From contig OZ257133.1 of the NCBI GenBank assembly GCA_965279135.1, positions 496,001 to 560,000 on the forward strand: 64,000 nt of DNA, read 5' to 3'. Position 1 is the stretch's first letter. Each line of letters starts with the position of its first letter. The position numbers and the translations under genes were made by a program. Positions 49,616-59,362 of the stretch are shown in pieces. The notes below the pieces were generated by a model. It was not told where the DNA came from, did no database searches, and saw only the letters and a program-made list of their open reading frames with translations. This DNA is from Croceimicrobium sp965279135 (GTDB lineage Bacteria; Bacteroidota; Bacteroidia; Flavobacteriales; Schleiferiaceae).

Positions 49616-50340
49616 AAGTTAATGCTTAGCTCCTCAGAGTAGGCTGAGGTATTTCCATGATGATCAATTACCCAATAAGCTGCTCGATACCTATCCATGG
49701 GTAGGGTTGTAGGCAATTGGATTTGATAGGTAGAGTCCAAGCGACAAAGTGTATCGTTAGACCCAGGAAATTCCCGATAAATCACATTTCCTATGGTGTC
49801 AAAAATGTTCGAGTTCCTTTTGTAAACAAAGATTCGGAATGCCTCTAAATCCTCCTTATCAGCCACCAGCCCCGTGAACGTGATATGGTCTCCTGGATTA
49901 TAGCTAGATAGAGTTGTGTTAATCATTAAGGAAGGCGAACTGCTGACTAACAGAATCTCCCTGTTCAGACTAGCTGTTGCTCCATTGAAATCTGTTAGGG
50001 TTAAACTCAAAATGTAATCTCCCCCCGGTATCGCATTAGGTATTTCGAATAGGTTTGTGATAAAAACTTTCCGCCCTCGTTTTTCTTCTTTGAGCAGCAA
50101 AGCCTTGCGGGTTCCATTAGGATTCAGCAATTCAAGTTGGTACTCTTTCAGGTTTTTGTCATCGGAAGCTTCAAAGCTAATTTGGTAGGTCCAATCGGTT
50201 CGTAGAGATTGAAACGTGATGCTATTATTGATTCTAAGATTTCCAATTTCAGGAGCATTGTTGATTTCATCCTCTTTAGAACAGGAAGTACTCAACAAAA
50301 GGATAGTTATGAATAAGCTGATGTTTCTCAATTTGTACAC
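49612..50340 (-). CDS. Lipoprotein with Ig-like domains
   Basis: 242 aa starting with GTG. The lipobox LLLSTSC places the lipidated Cys at about residue 20, followed by SKEDE. Two beta-sandwich repeats follow, one with FEASDDKNLKEYQLELLNPNG and FNGATASLNREILLVSS and one with TFTGLVADKEDLEAFRIFVYKR, like the DUF4625-type cadherin/Ig-like modules of Bacteroidota surface lipoproteins. It is probably on the cell surface or periplasm; ligand unknown. Confidence 0.65.
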   Translation of the reverse strand: MYKLRNISLFITILLLSTSCSKEDEINNAPEIGNLRINNSITFQSLRTDWTYQISFEASDDKNLKEYQLELLNPNGTRKALLLKEEKRGRKVFITNLFEIPNAIPGGDYILSLTLTDFNGATASLNREILLVSSSPSLMINTTLSSYNPGDHITFTGLVADKEDLEAFRIFVYKRNSNIFDTIGNVIYREFPGSNDTLCRLDSTYQIQLPTTLPMDRYRAAYWVIDHHGNTSAYSEELSINF

Positions 50341-50391
50341 TTATCAAATTCTGATTTAAATTATTTCACAAAGCTTAGGTGTATTTAAGGT

Positions 50392-51066
50392 CTAAAACCT
50401 ATATCCAACCGTAACCCCGATCCGAGGGTCTAAGGCCGGGAAATCTGAGAATTCCGTTGTTGTAGTGAAATCATTGGTATAGCTCACATCGCTCACAACA
50501 AAATAGCCTAAACCCGACCAGAATCCCAGGGTTAAACCGTTTTTAAAAGGAAGAATATATCCGAAGGTTGTGCCTAATGAAACCCCGAAATAATTGATTC
50601 CATAGGTGCCTTCCTGAACGGTAGGAAATCCAGTTAGGGGGTCGATTACGGTAGTGGTCGTTGCAATATTGGAACCGGTTTGGGTGCTTCTTACTTTTAA
50701 ATAGCCTCCCAAAAACCATTTGTCTAGTCCTCTTCGACTAGGATCTACATAGTATCTAAATTCGGGAGCTGCCATGAAGCCCGTGTGGGAATATCCAGTT
50801 TCGGTTGTACCAGCAAATGGCGAGCTTACCGTTGTAGAGATTCTAAAATTTAAGAATCCAGCGGACAGTACTCCAGACATATTCTTGCTAAAGCCATATT
50901 CTCCATTCAAGCTGTAATTCCCTAAAGCCATTGGCGCAAGGTTGAGATGCACCCCAAAGCTAGAGCCCCTTCTGCGACGCCTTTCCTCTTCATCTTCCGC
51001 TGCAGAAAGAGATAGGCAATTGAAAATCAGGAGAATGATGAATAGGGATTTAAGCGAAGTGTTCAC
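50392..51066 (-). CDS. Outer-membrane beta-barrel protein, paralogue A
   Basis: 224 aa, signal peptide of about 22 residues, then an acidic-basic linker EDEEERRRRRGSS and an outer-membrane barrel ending RIGVTVGYRF, the aromatic C-terminus recognised by the BAM machinery. The layout and the C-terminal GYRF strand match the two barrel genes at 55086-55778 and 55794-56477, so these three are paralogues that flank the M48 protease gene at 51440. Function unknown. Confidence 0.65.
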   Translation of the reverse strand: MNTSLKSLFIILLIFNCLSLSAAEDEEERRRRRGSSFGVHLNLAPMALGNYSLNGEYGFSKNMSGVLSAGFLNFRISTTVSSPFAGTTETGYSHTGFMAAPEFRYYVDPSRRGLDKWFLGGYLKVRSTQTGSNIATTTTVIDPLTGFPTVQEGTYGINYFGVSLGTTFGYILPFKNGLTLGFWSGLGYFVVSDVSYTNDFTTTTEFSDFPALDPRIGVTVGYRF

Positions 51067-51439
51067 AATTTCAGATTTAAGGTGAAAAAAAAGACCAAAG
51101 CAGATTAGGCCTATTAAAACATCAATAACAAAGAAAAGGTAAAAATGCTCATTGTGCTTGGGTGAATGAGATTGCGGAGGTATTTCACATTAGTTGGTAT
51201 TGCTTAATATTTTAAAGACACAGTTAAAAGCAGCGCCAAGTTGCCCTTTTTTAACCAAGCGCAAACCTACTAGTGAGAGCTTATTTTCTACATGAAAACC
51301 TTGCATAAAGGCGAGTTCTGTAATAATATTGTATTCCACTGAATTTCTGATTAATGTCCTTCGCAACTTCATTATGCTTCACTGATTCGAAGCCGATTCC
51401 AATCCACTTCAAAGTCCCCTTCTTAAAATCTATTCTCCT
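51067..51439. other. Intergenic region before the first M48 gene
   Basis: 373 bp between divergent genes. It could encode a 60-aa minus-strand peptide (51190-51372) with no recognised relatives and no promoter box; I do not call it. No repeat, terminator or RNA is evident. Confidence 0.4.
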
Positions 51440-53476
51440 ATGAGAGCGAGGTTCTTTTTACCATTGCTTATGGTCTTGGCTACTTATTCCTGGGGCCAGA
51501 GCATAGATTACAATAATTTTTCAGGTCTTCGATCTCAGGGTGAGGTACCTGAAGACTTAAGGGCTAATTGGCTCGATAGATATTATGATGCTGATCAAGT
51601 ACGAGTTCCTTCAGACTTTGATGCTGAGGACAGGGACCTTGAGGAGTTTTGGATTTACCAAAATCATGCAATCGACTTATTCCTTTATGGTGGAAGGGTG
51701 GCTTATGGTGATCCTGCCAGCCTTTATCTAAAAAAAGTGGCCGATCGAGTTCTGGCTGATGAAGAAAAGTTGAGGTCGGATATTCGGGTTTATTTATATC
51801 GAAGTGCGATATCCAATGCTTTTTGTTTGGCGGATGGGATGATCGCTGTGTCTACTGGATTATTTGCCAATTTGAATAATGAAGCTGAGTTAGCATTTGT
51901 TATTGCGCATGAAGCGGCCCATTATGAAAAGGAGCATCTATTTGAAAGTTTGGAGGATTCCGAGGAAGAAGGAGAGGGCGATATAAATGATTATCAGTCC
52001 GTGGAAGGAAGGATTAATCGATCTCGCGAACAGGAATTAGAAGCGGATGCTTTAGGTCTCGAGTACTTCCTTACCTCCGGTTATGATACCTCGGCCGTTT
52101 CCAGCACTTTAAAGGTTCTTTATCAGAGTTATCATCCTTTTGGAAGAAGCGAAATAAAGAATAATCCTTTGGCCTTTAGGAACAGCTATCGCCTACCACT
52201 TTGGGCTTTTCAAAACTTTAACGAGGAAGTAAAAACGGATTACAACTATCTTGATTTAGGTCATACCCACCCTAATATTTCAGATAGGATTGATTCGGTT
52301 CAGAAATACCTCTCAAATAGCTCTTCACAGACTTCAGCCGCTCTTTATTTGGTGGGACAGGCACAGTTTGAGGAGGCTAAAACTCTTTGCCAATTTGAAA
52401 CAGTTCGTTTGAACGTGCTTGCTGCGAATTATACGGAAGCCCTCTACGAAATCAATTATTTGGAGGAGGAATTCCCCAAGAATAAGTTCCTGGAAACCGC
52501 CAAGCTAAGATGTCTCTATGGGCTTTCAGCCTTTAAAACACGTGATCGATTTTTCCAGGTAGTACCCACTCCAGGAAAGCTGCCCGGACCTATTAGAAAT
52601 CTGAGCAATAGTCTGTTCCAATTTAGCAGGTTGGAAATGTTGGGAGTTAGCCTTAAGTATTTAAAGGATTATGAAAGGGCTTATGGTTCCAGTTCGATGA
52701 CCGAAGTTTATAAGAAGCAATTAAACAGAATGATTTATGCTCATTCTGATCTTGCTGACCCTCGGGACTTGAATTCTGAAGCTAATGAATTAGATCAACG
52801 CACTATGGAATTTTTCAATTCCATTTTGCCTAGCCATGATAAACGTACCGGTGCCTATATGGTGAACTTGATAGCCGACCATGCCTATCTTGATTCTGTT
52901 CAGAATCACTTGGATGAAATCATAGAGGATCGACCAAATATTTCCTTTTCCAATTACAACTATCTTTCCAACAACTTTATTTTCGATTTGGACTATAAAG
53001 ACCTTTATATTCTGGATCCCATTGTTTTAGTTAATCCTTACGATTCAGATGGAGTAGACCGAATCAATAGTCAGCTGGTTGAAGAACGTTTAATGGAAAA
53101 GCTTCCTGCTCTCCTGGAGAAGCAGGGAATAGAAGGAAGAATCCTGCATAGCGATTACCTTGGAAATAATAGTGCCGAAACCTATAACCTTATGGCTGAT
53201 ATAAAAATGCTTGGGCGTGAGGCAGCTCTGTTTCAAGACTTAGGTTTCCCTACAGGTCGGGCAGAAAGTTTGGCAGAGCTTGGAATTGATCGCCCTTATG
53301 TTTTAAGCATTCGAGGCTTGATTGATCCAGGGAATGATTACTACTATTTCAATCTATTGGATTTAAGAAATGGGAAGAGTATGGTTCGCATGGTTGATTC
53401 TGAGGGCTGGGCTTTACTGCCTCGGGATATGGTGAGAACCACAAAAAGAAATCTGAAAAATCTAAGAAAGAAATGA
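51440..53476 (+). CDS. Secreted M48 metalloprotease, copy 1
   Basis: 678 aa, signal peptide to about residue 19 (SWGQ). The peptidase domain (about 60-220) carries LAFVIAHEAAHYEKEHL (HEXXH zinc motif near residue 158) and the third ligand Glu in RSREQELEADALGLEYFL. A long C-terminal region of about 450 residues, partly helical repeats (SAALYLVGQAQFEEAKTL), follows. It resembles periplasmic BepA/LoiP-like proteases that police outer-membrane proteins. The next gene overlaps it by 4 bp, and a diverged copy of the pair lies at 57250-60964. Confidence 0.85.
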   Translation: MRARFFLPLLMVLATYSWGQSIDYNNFSGLRSQGEVPEDLRANWLDRYYDADQVRVPSDFDAEDRDLEEFWIYQNHAIDLFLYGGRVAYGDPASLYLKKVADRVLADEEKLRSDIRVYLYRSAISNAFCLADGMIAVSTGLFANLNNEAELAFVIAHEAAHYEKEHLFESLEDSEEEGEGDINDYQSVEGRINRSREQELEADALGLEYFLTSGYDTSAVSSTLKVLYQSYHPFGRSEIKNNPLAFRNSYRLPLWAFQNFNEEVKTDYNYLDLGHTHPNISDRIDSVQKYLSNSSSQTSAALYLVGQAQFEEAKTLCQFETVRLNVLAANYTEALYEINYLEEEFPKNKFLETAKLRCLYGLSAFKTRDRFFQVVPTPGKLPGPIRNLSNSLFQFSRLEMLGVSLKYLKDYERAYGSSSMTEVYKKQLNRMIYAHSDLADPRDLNSEANELDQRTMEFFNSILPSHDKRTGAYMVNLIADHAYLDSVQNHLDEIIEDRPNISFSNYNYLSNNFIFDLDYKDLYILDPIVLVNPYDSDGVDRINSQLVEERLMEKLPALLEKQGIEGRILHSDYLGNNSAETYNLMADIKMLGREAALFQDLGFPTGRAESLAELGIDRPYVLSIRGLIDPGNDYYYFNLLDLRNGKSMVRMVDSEGWALLPRDMVRTTKRNLKNLRKK

Positions 53477-55089
53477 GAACAACGAAGAATTTTTTCTGGT
53501 CCATAAGCTTTCTGCTAATAGTCACTTCAGCCATTGCCCAAGAACTATCCTTTCAAGAGGACTACGCCGAATTTGAGGGTCTGGGTTTTTGGAAAAAGGA
53601 ATTGGGAATCGAGGTCTTCATGGAAGATGATCGATACATCTACCTCATGGTCAATAAATCATTTGACGATAACACCCTTCATATTATTAAGAAGGATCGT
53701 ACCAAATTGAGCAGAACCATTGAAGAACCTTTCAAGAAAGTAAGAAAGGATGAACAAATTGAAACTTTCGGAAAGCTGGGAGATGTCAATTACCTGGCTT
53801 ATACCAAAATATTGGATTCAGATCATCATCAACTTCTTTTTAAAGAAGTAAAGAAGAATTGGTTGCAAGGTGGAAGGGGAAAGCTTTTAGACCAACACAA
53901 GGTGGAAGATGCCAGATTCATGTCGTGGTATGTAATTAACGATCCACAAGCTAGATACCTCGGAATTATTAGTCTTTTAGGTGATGAAACGGGACGCTAT
54001 AAGGAAGAGATTAAAGTGCTTAATGCCGATTTGGAAGTAGTTACCCATAAGATATATGAGACCAGTGATAAGTTCAATCTTCAATTGCATGCACTGCAAC
54101 GTCGTGTTGGCTTAGCTCCGGTATTAAACCTGGAGTCCGCAATATTTGATGAAGGAGGAAACATAATCGTTAAAAATGCCAATCAGATAGTTCTTTTTAG
54201 GGCGGATCAGAACTATGATCGTTGGATTTACAATTTGGCCACCAGAGAGATTGGCGGAAATTATTTCGTGAACTATATGGATTTTCATATTCAAAACAAG
54301 AAACTCTATATGACAGCTTCTGTATTGAAAGATACTACCGGAAACCGTGAAGATCGAGATATGACAAGGTTCGACCAGTATCTGGAAGAAGAAATTGGTA
54401 CAATTTCACAGGTTATTTCTCTGGAGAACTTTGATGCCGAGGAACCTGAAATACATGAGTTTTCTGAAGAGGAATCGCTCAACCTTCCGGAGAGAATTAG
54501 TTATTCTGAAAGTAGACTTGGCAGAGGCAGGAACTATGTAGATAATTATTTCAAGGAGGTTGAAAGTCTGGCCCTTGAAGATGGGTCCTATCTTAGAGTT
54601 AGTGAGTATCATTCACGAATTACTGGATTTTGGTTTAGCTCAGATATTTTGGTGCAAAAATTTGATTCGGAGGGTAATTTTCTTTGGAACAAGATAATTG
54701 ACAAAGGGGAGCAGATCGATCTACAGATGCTTGGAAGGAGTTACGCTGGTGGACTCAGTTTGGGCAAGGTGCGAAATAGCTATCAGACCTTCTTACAGAA
54801 CGATAAATTGTACTTTATAATAAGTCGGTCTACCGCGGTTATGGACAAGGACGATCGTAAGTCAGGCTTTAGACTTCTGGAATTGGATTTGAAAAATGGT
54901 GATATAGAGGAGAATATTCAAGCTGGACCACTAGTAGATCAATACTATTTCATTCCCAATAGAAGGCCTTTGGCCCATGCGAAAGACAATTATATTCTTG
55001 CGGCAACAGAGGGCTTAAAGGAAATTCGATTCGGCTTTTTCACCATTGAAGAATCGGAAACAGGAGATTCCGAGGATTCGGAAGATTAG
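53473..55089 (+). CDS. Secreted protein paired with M48 protease, copy 1
   Basis: 538 aa, signal peptide to about residue 22 (SAIAQ), then a beta-rich chain with repeated short strands ending in hydrophobic-polar pairs (VFMEDDRYIYLMVNK; NQIVLFRADQNYDRWIYNL; DILVQKFDSEGNFLWNKII), which suggests a beta-propeller. No T9SS domain or lipobox, so it is likely periplasmic. Its ATG overlaps the M48 stop (ATGA), implying a fixed partnership: adaptor or substrate of the protease. Family not recognised. Confidence 0.65.
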   Translation: MRTTKNFFWSISFLLIVTSAIAQELSFQEDYAEFEGLGFWKKELGIEVFMEDDRYIYLMVNKSFDDNTLHIIKKDRTKLSRTIEEPFKKVRKDEQIETFGKLGDVNYLAYTKILDSDHHQLLFKEVKKNWLQGGRGKLLDQHKVEDARFMSWYVINDPQARYLGIISLLGDETGRYKEEIKVLNADLEVVTHKIYETSDKFNLQLHALQRRVGLAPVLNLESAIFDEGGNIIVKNANQIVLFRADQNYDRWIYNLATREIGGNYFVNYMDFHIQNKKLYMTASVLKDTTGNREDRDMTRFDQYLEEEIGTISQVISLENFDAEEPEIHEFSEEESLNLPERISYSESRLGRGRNYVDNYFKEVESLALEDGSYLRVSEYHSRITGFWFSSDILVQKFDSEGNFLWNKIIDKGEQIDLQMLGRSYAGGLSLGKVRNSYQTFLQNDKLYFIISRSTAVMDKDDRKSGFRLLELDLKNGDIEENIQAGPLVDQYYFIPNRRPLAHAKDNYILAATEGLKEIRFGFFTIEESETGDSEDSED

Positions 55090-55778
55090 ATCGGAAACCT
55101 GTATCCCAGTGCCAAGCCTAATCTGGCATCAAAAGGAATAAGAAGATCATTCCATAGAGTGTTGGGACCGGGATTGAAGTCATTACTAAAAGAGGTGTTG
55201 TAAATAACCGGATAACCCAAGCCTATCCAAATATCCCAATGGATACCAGATTCTCTTTGCCAGGTTCTACCAACAATAAAACCAAATGAAAGACTGGTTT
55301 GTGTATACTGAAATAGCATTGACTCATATGTTCCAGTTTCTGGATTAAAATTGCTACCCAGTACCTCATCAGCCTGCGAACTTGCGCTGGAATACCGCAA
55401 GTAAGGAGAAAGAAAAGCCCGGTCGTTTCCTAGTCGGCTCGGATTAATATAGAATCTGTATTCCAAACTGATGGAAACTCGATCTAGATCGACATTATTC
55501 CCAGCGAAAAACCCAGGGCCTATGATTGAAGTATTTCCATCAAAGTAGCTGAATTCGTCAATTTCTTCTGAGTAGGTAAGAATGAAGGTAGATTCTGGAT
55601 CCAAACTGTATTCCAATCCAGCCATAAAGCCCTGAAGGAAATACGGAGCATTAACAAAAGCCCCTACGTTTTGACCATATGACTTTCGTTTTAAGCGACT
55701 GCTTTTATCCTGTGCATTAGCGGAAAAGCAAATGGCTAAACTCAAAATAGAAATGCGAAGTAGATTGATGCTTTTCAT
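55086..55778 (-). CDS. Outer-membrane beta-barrel protein, paralogue B
   Basis: 230 aa, signal peptide to about residue 22 (SANAQ). Barrel strands include GFMAGLEYSLDPESTFILTYSEE, VSISLEYRFYINPSR, SLSFGFIVGRTWQ and a final LGLALGYRFPI. Paralogous to the genes at 50392 and 55794. It overlaps the convergent protease partner by 4 bp. It is probably an outer-membrane protein; no function can be assigned. Confidence 0.65.
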   Translation of the reverse strand: MKSINLLRISILSLAICFSANAQDKSSRLKRKSYGQNVGAFVNAPYFLQGFMAGLEYSLDPESTFILTYSEEIDEFSYFDGNTSIIGPGFFAGNNVDLDRVSISLEYRFYINPSRLGNDRAFLSPYLRYSSASSQADEVLGSNFNPETGTYESMLFQYTQTSLSFGFIVGRTWQRESGIHWDIWIGLGYPVIYNTSFSNDFNPGPNTLWNDLLIPFDARLGLALGYRFPI

Positions 55779-55793
55779 AGGTTTATGGTGTTC

Positions 55794-56477
55794 TTAAAGA
55801 GGAAATCTATATCCAAAACTGATGGAATAGCGCAAATCAAATTCAGGCTTTGATATTTGGTTTACTGGGCTTAATCCGGTCGACTCGAATCCATTGGTAT
55901 AGGAGCCAGATTCACTTAATTCAAGACCGTAACTGACTGACATTCCAAAAGTAATCCCTGGACCAAACTCTGATAAAAGGCCAAGTCTTAGTCCGGCTAG
56001 AAACTGATTATAATTTAGATCGAAGTTTACTAACTCGAAGGTTCCAGGGTTGTCTGTAGAGGCTACTAATCCATTAAGATCATTATCTCTGGTGCTTAAT
56101 CGGTTTAGTCTGCCATAAGCACTGATATAAAAGCCTTCATTTGGCTTATTCCGACCGGTCCAGAGGTATTGTCTTACTTCAATATCAAGGTAGAATCCTT
56201 TGGCGGTATCCAGAATTTGAGAGGATCCCATAGCTCCAGAAAAATTCTTATTAATTGTTTCACGGTCCGTGGTGAAATCCAATAAAAGGCTGGTTCTTCG
56301 GCTAAGTGTGTATTCTAGACCAATATTGAAATGGGCATCAAATAAGACCAAAGCATTACTTTGAATACCAATCTTCTTATAATAAGGGAGTCTTTTTTTT
56401 AAAGGTGGTTGTCCATCGGCCAGTAGACTAAACGTAAATAGCGATAGAGCTAGAAGGGAAGCAGCTTTCAGTCTCAT
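55794..56477 (-). CDS. Outer-membrane beta-barrel protein, paralogue C
   Basis: 227 aa, signal peptide to about residue 22, then barrel strands (FNIGLEYTLSRRTSLLLDFT, LDIEVRQYLWTGRNKPNEGFYISAYGRL, GLRLGLLSEFGPGITFGMSVSYGL) ending LRYSISFGYRFPL. It lies 15 bp upstream of paralogue B on the same strand, so the two are likely co-transcribed. Function unknown. Confidence 0.65.
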   Translation of the reverse strand: MRLKAASLLALSLFTFSLLADGQPPLKKRLPYYKKIGIQSNALVLFDAHFNIGLEYTLSRRTSLLLDFTTDRETINKNFSGAMGSSQILDTAKGFYLDIEVRQYLWTGRNKPNEGFYISAYGRLNRLSTRDNDLNGLVASTDNPGTFELVNFDLNYNQFLAGLRLGLLSEFGPGITFGMSVSYGLELSESGSYTNGFESTGLSPVNQISKPEFDLRYSISFGYRFPL

Positions 56478-56561
56478 CTTTAAAAGGTTAGTACGAATGT
56501 ATAGATTCTATGCCTTATTCTCGCAGTATTAAATGCTTTTTTCATTTAGGAGAATAGATCA

Positions 56562-57117
56562 TAAACTAAGCGATGTGCAGCAAGTCCCGGTTCAAGTTCC
56601 CCAGAGGAAACCTGCGCTCTAAGTTTCTTATAGGTGTTTGAGTATTGGTCCATGGATTTAGTGCGCTCCAGGATCATTTCCCCGATGCTTTCCTCAAACC
56701 ATTCTAAGGCCTGCCTTCTACGTTCCTCTTCAAAGTAGCCTTTGGTTTTCTGATGGTTTTCAAAGCTTTGAATCACTTGCCAGGATTCAGTAATGCCCGT
56801 GTTTTTCAAGGCAGAGCAGGAGAGGACTTTGGGAATCCACTCATTACTTTTTGGAGGAAAAAGATGCAGGGCTCTTTTGTATTCACCCATTGCGAGTTTA
56901 ACCTTAGGATCATTGGGATCATCAGCCTTATTGATCATAAGCATGTCGGCCATTTCCATATTTCCGCGTTTGATCCCTTGTAACTCATCACCCGCCCCGG
57001 CGAGCATCAGGAGCATAAAGAAGTCGACCATGCTGCGTACGGTGGTTTCACTCTGACCAACGCCTACAGTTTCTATCAGAATAACATAAAAGCCCGCTGC
57101 CTCGCAGATTAGAACGC
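56562..57117 (-). pseudogene. 5'-truncated copy of meaB
   Basis: Nearly identical to the 3' 545 bp of intact meaB (61152-61696), about 20 base differences by eye. It keeps the residues from ICEAAGF and ETVGVGQSETTVRSMVDFF to SSGELEPGLAAH but lacks the first 155 or so residues, including the GVPGVGKST P-loop. The open frame runs on upstream into unrelated codons (to 57199), which is not a real N-terminus. It cannot be a working GTPase. It sits exactly between the two M48 gene pairs, as expected if a tandem duplication broke inside meaB. Confidence 0.9.
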
Positions 57118-57249
57118 TCATTTTACCAAGAGAGATTAGCTTACCAAGCTGTCTCACTACCATCAATTTACATCGACGTATTGATTCGAAATTAGGCAAA
57201 GAGAAAATCCGCTTTGGTGCTTATATTTGAAGCGAAATGCAGAGATTCT

Positions 57250-59346
57250 ATGCTTCGTTTATCAAACCTACCTTGCTATTTTTTACTAGTTGGTCTTGTT
57301 GTTACTAGTTTAAACCTATCCGCTCAGACAACCGACGGTGATTTCTATGAAAGTAGAGGTCAAATACCAAAAGACTTTCTTGTTTCTTGGTCTGAGAAGC
57401 TTGAGGAAAGCCTGGTTCAGGCGAATAATGGTGAAAAGGAAATAGAAAATTTTTGGCTAGATCAGCATCATCAGATTGATGCCCTGTTACAAAGTGGTCG
57501 ATACGCATTTGGAGATCCAATTACGCAATACCTGAATGAAATTGCAGATCATTTGTTGAGAGACAAGCCTGAATTGAGGAAGGAAATTCGGATTTATACA
57601 TTCAGAGCGCCATCTGCGAATGGATTTACTGTGGCAGATGGAATAATTGCAATCCATATCGGACTAATTGCCCACGTGAAGACCGAAGCAGAACTAGCCT
57701 TTGTTTTAGCTCATGAAATTGCTCATTACGAGAGGAATCATTTATATGACAGATATAAACTAAACAGACAAAATAAGAAGAGTGGTTGGTTTAGCAATTC
57801 AATCAGCCCTTTGGCCCAGGCAAGTAGTCTGATTTCACGAAGCAAGGAACATGAGATTGATGCCGATTTAGTAGGCTTAGAACTCTATTTGAACTCAGAT
57901 TATACACTTGATGCGGTTGATACGCTCTTGACAACCTTAAACTATAGCCATCTCCCTTTCGGAAGAAGGAAGGTAAATAGCAATCCATTTTGTGTTCCTT
58001 CGAATTGCTACACTATTCCTGAGGTTTTTTATCGGGATGATTTAGATCCCTTACAGAAGGACGAGTTTTATCCAGATGCCCAGCATTTACATCCTAATAT
58101 TGGTGAGCGAAGGTCGAAGATTCGTAGTGCCTTAGTTCAAAGAAGTGTTAAGCCTGGTGTAGAATTTAGACTGGGAAAAGAAAGGTTTAACAATCTTCAA
58201 GAAATAGCGAGGTTTGAAAGCATACGAGAGAAAATAAGTGTAGGGGATTATTCGGGAGCTCTTTATGATATCTACAATATTCAAGCTAGCTATCCCCAGA
58301 ATAAATTCTTAACCCTTTCACGAGTAAAGGCACTATATGGTTTGGCTAGCTATAAAGCGGTAGACAAAATTAGTTCGGTGCTTCCTTCTACTGCAACTCT
58401 GCAAGGCCCCTATGAGCAAGTTGTTCATTTAACAAAGCAAATGAACAGGAGCCAAATAGTCAGTATTGCTTTGCAAGCAACTTTTAGCGCACAGGAACTA
58501 TATCCTGAGGAGAAATGGCTTGAAAGATACAGTTCAGAACTTGCGAAATATTTGGTTGTTTATTGCAAGGAGGAGCCTGGTAAATTCTTAAAGATGGAAG
58601 GTTCCTTACCAAGCTTTACTAAGGCTGAGTCAGATTTTCGCTCTCCACGCGCATACCAAAGAGCGCAGAAATCCCATTACAAAGACTTTTATCGGTATTT
58701 AATAAAGAATCCAAACAAGGCGATATGGCTGGAAAGGGAAATGAGTTCCTTTATTTCTTACAGAGATAGCGTTATGGATTGGAGAAGAAAGTCTTCCGTG
58801 GAGATTGAAGAATATTGGGAGGATAGGCAGACTCGAATGGAAGAAGAAGGTAGCGGGCTAAATATCCACGAGATGGTAATCCTTGACCCAACTATAAACG
58901 TTTTCAATGTTGGGGAGGACCGTGAAGAGCGATTGGACGCATTAAAGCAAGAAGAAAGCTTTAAGCTCAAATTGCAAGAAATAACATCTGAATTGGGTAT
59001 AGAAACTCAGAATCTATACATGGAGGATTTTACAAGTGATGATGTTGATGCTTATAATCGATTCTGTCAACTGGAGGAGTGGGTTTTTGAGGCAAGATTT
59101 TTTCATAGTCAGGGTTTAATGCCCGTCTCCATCGACTTGTCCCCCGAATTAAAAAGAGGACCAAGGTATGTCTGTAGGATAGTTGGTGTAATTGATTTTG
59201 AAGGAGACAATACCTATTTTTTAGGAGTCTTTGACCTTCAAAAAAGTGAACTAGTTTTCTCTCATCTGGCTGATGTTGGAAGGAGGCTCTCAATGAAAGA
59301 CTTGGAAAAAGAAACTCGCTACGCTCTTGAAATCATCTCAAACTAA
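57250..59346 (+). CDS. Secreted M48 metalloprotease, copy 2
   Basis: 698 aa from ATG 57250 (MLRLSNLPCYF...), which gives a standard signal peptide ending LSAQ; a longer ATG frame at 57214 would bury it. LAFVLAHEIAHYERNHL holds the zinc-binding HEXXH, and SRSKEHEIDADLVGLELYL the third ligand Glu. The region around the active site is alike in copy 1 (about half the residues by eye), but the C-terminal part is much more diverged. The partner gene begins 16 nt after its stop. Confidence 0.85.
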   Translation: MLRLSNLPCYFLLVGLVVTSLNLSAQTTDGDFYESRGQIPKDFLVSWSEKLEESLVQANNGEKEIENFWLDQHHQIDALLQSGRYAFGDPITQYLNEIADHLLRDKPELRKEIRIYTFRAPSANGFTVADGIIAIHIGLIAHVKTEAELAFVLAHEIAHYERNHLYDRYKLNRQNKKSGWFSNSISPLAQASSLISRSKEHEIDADLVGLELYLNSDYTLDAVDTLLTTLNYSHLPFGRRKVNSNPFCVPSNCYTIPEVFYRDDLDPLQKDEFYPDAQHLHPNIGERRSKIRSALVQRSVKPGVEFRLGKERFNNLQEIARFESIREKISVGDYSGALYDIYNIQASYPQNKFLTLSRVKALYGLASYKAVDKISSVLPSTATLQGPYEQVVHLTKQMNRSQIVSIALQATFSAQELYPEEKWLERYSSELAKYLVVYCKEEPGKFLKMEGSLPSFTKAESDFRSPRAYQRAQKSHYKDFYRYLIKNPNKAIWLEREMSSFISYRDSVMDWRRKSSVEIEEYWEDRQTRMEEEGSGLNIHEMVILDPTINVFNVGEDREERLDALKQEESFKLKLQEITSELGIETQNLYMEDFTSDDVDAYNRFCQLEEWVFEARFFHSQGLMPVSIDLSPELKRGPRYVCRIVGVIDFEGDNTYFLGVFDLQKSELVFSHLADVGRRLSMKDLEKETRYALEIISN

Positions 59347-59362
59347 TCAACATTTAATTTAT

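Noticed and set aside
51190..51372. 60-aa minus-strand ORF
   Set aside because: No promoter box, no homology recognised and no conserved context; kept only as a remark.
57118..57199. N-terminal extension of the meaB fragment
   Set aside because: Its residues bear no likeness to MeaB and lack the P-loop; it is run-on sequence beyond the duplication breakpoint.
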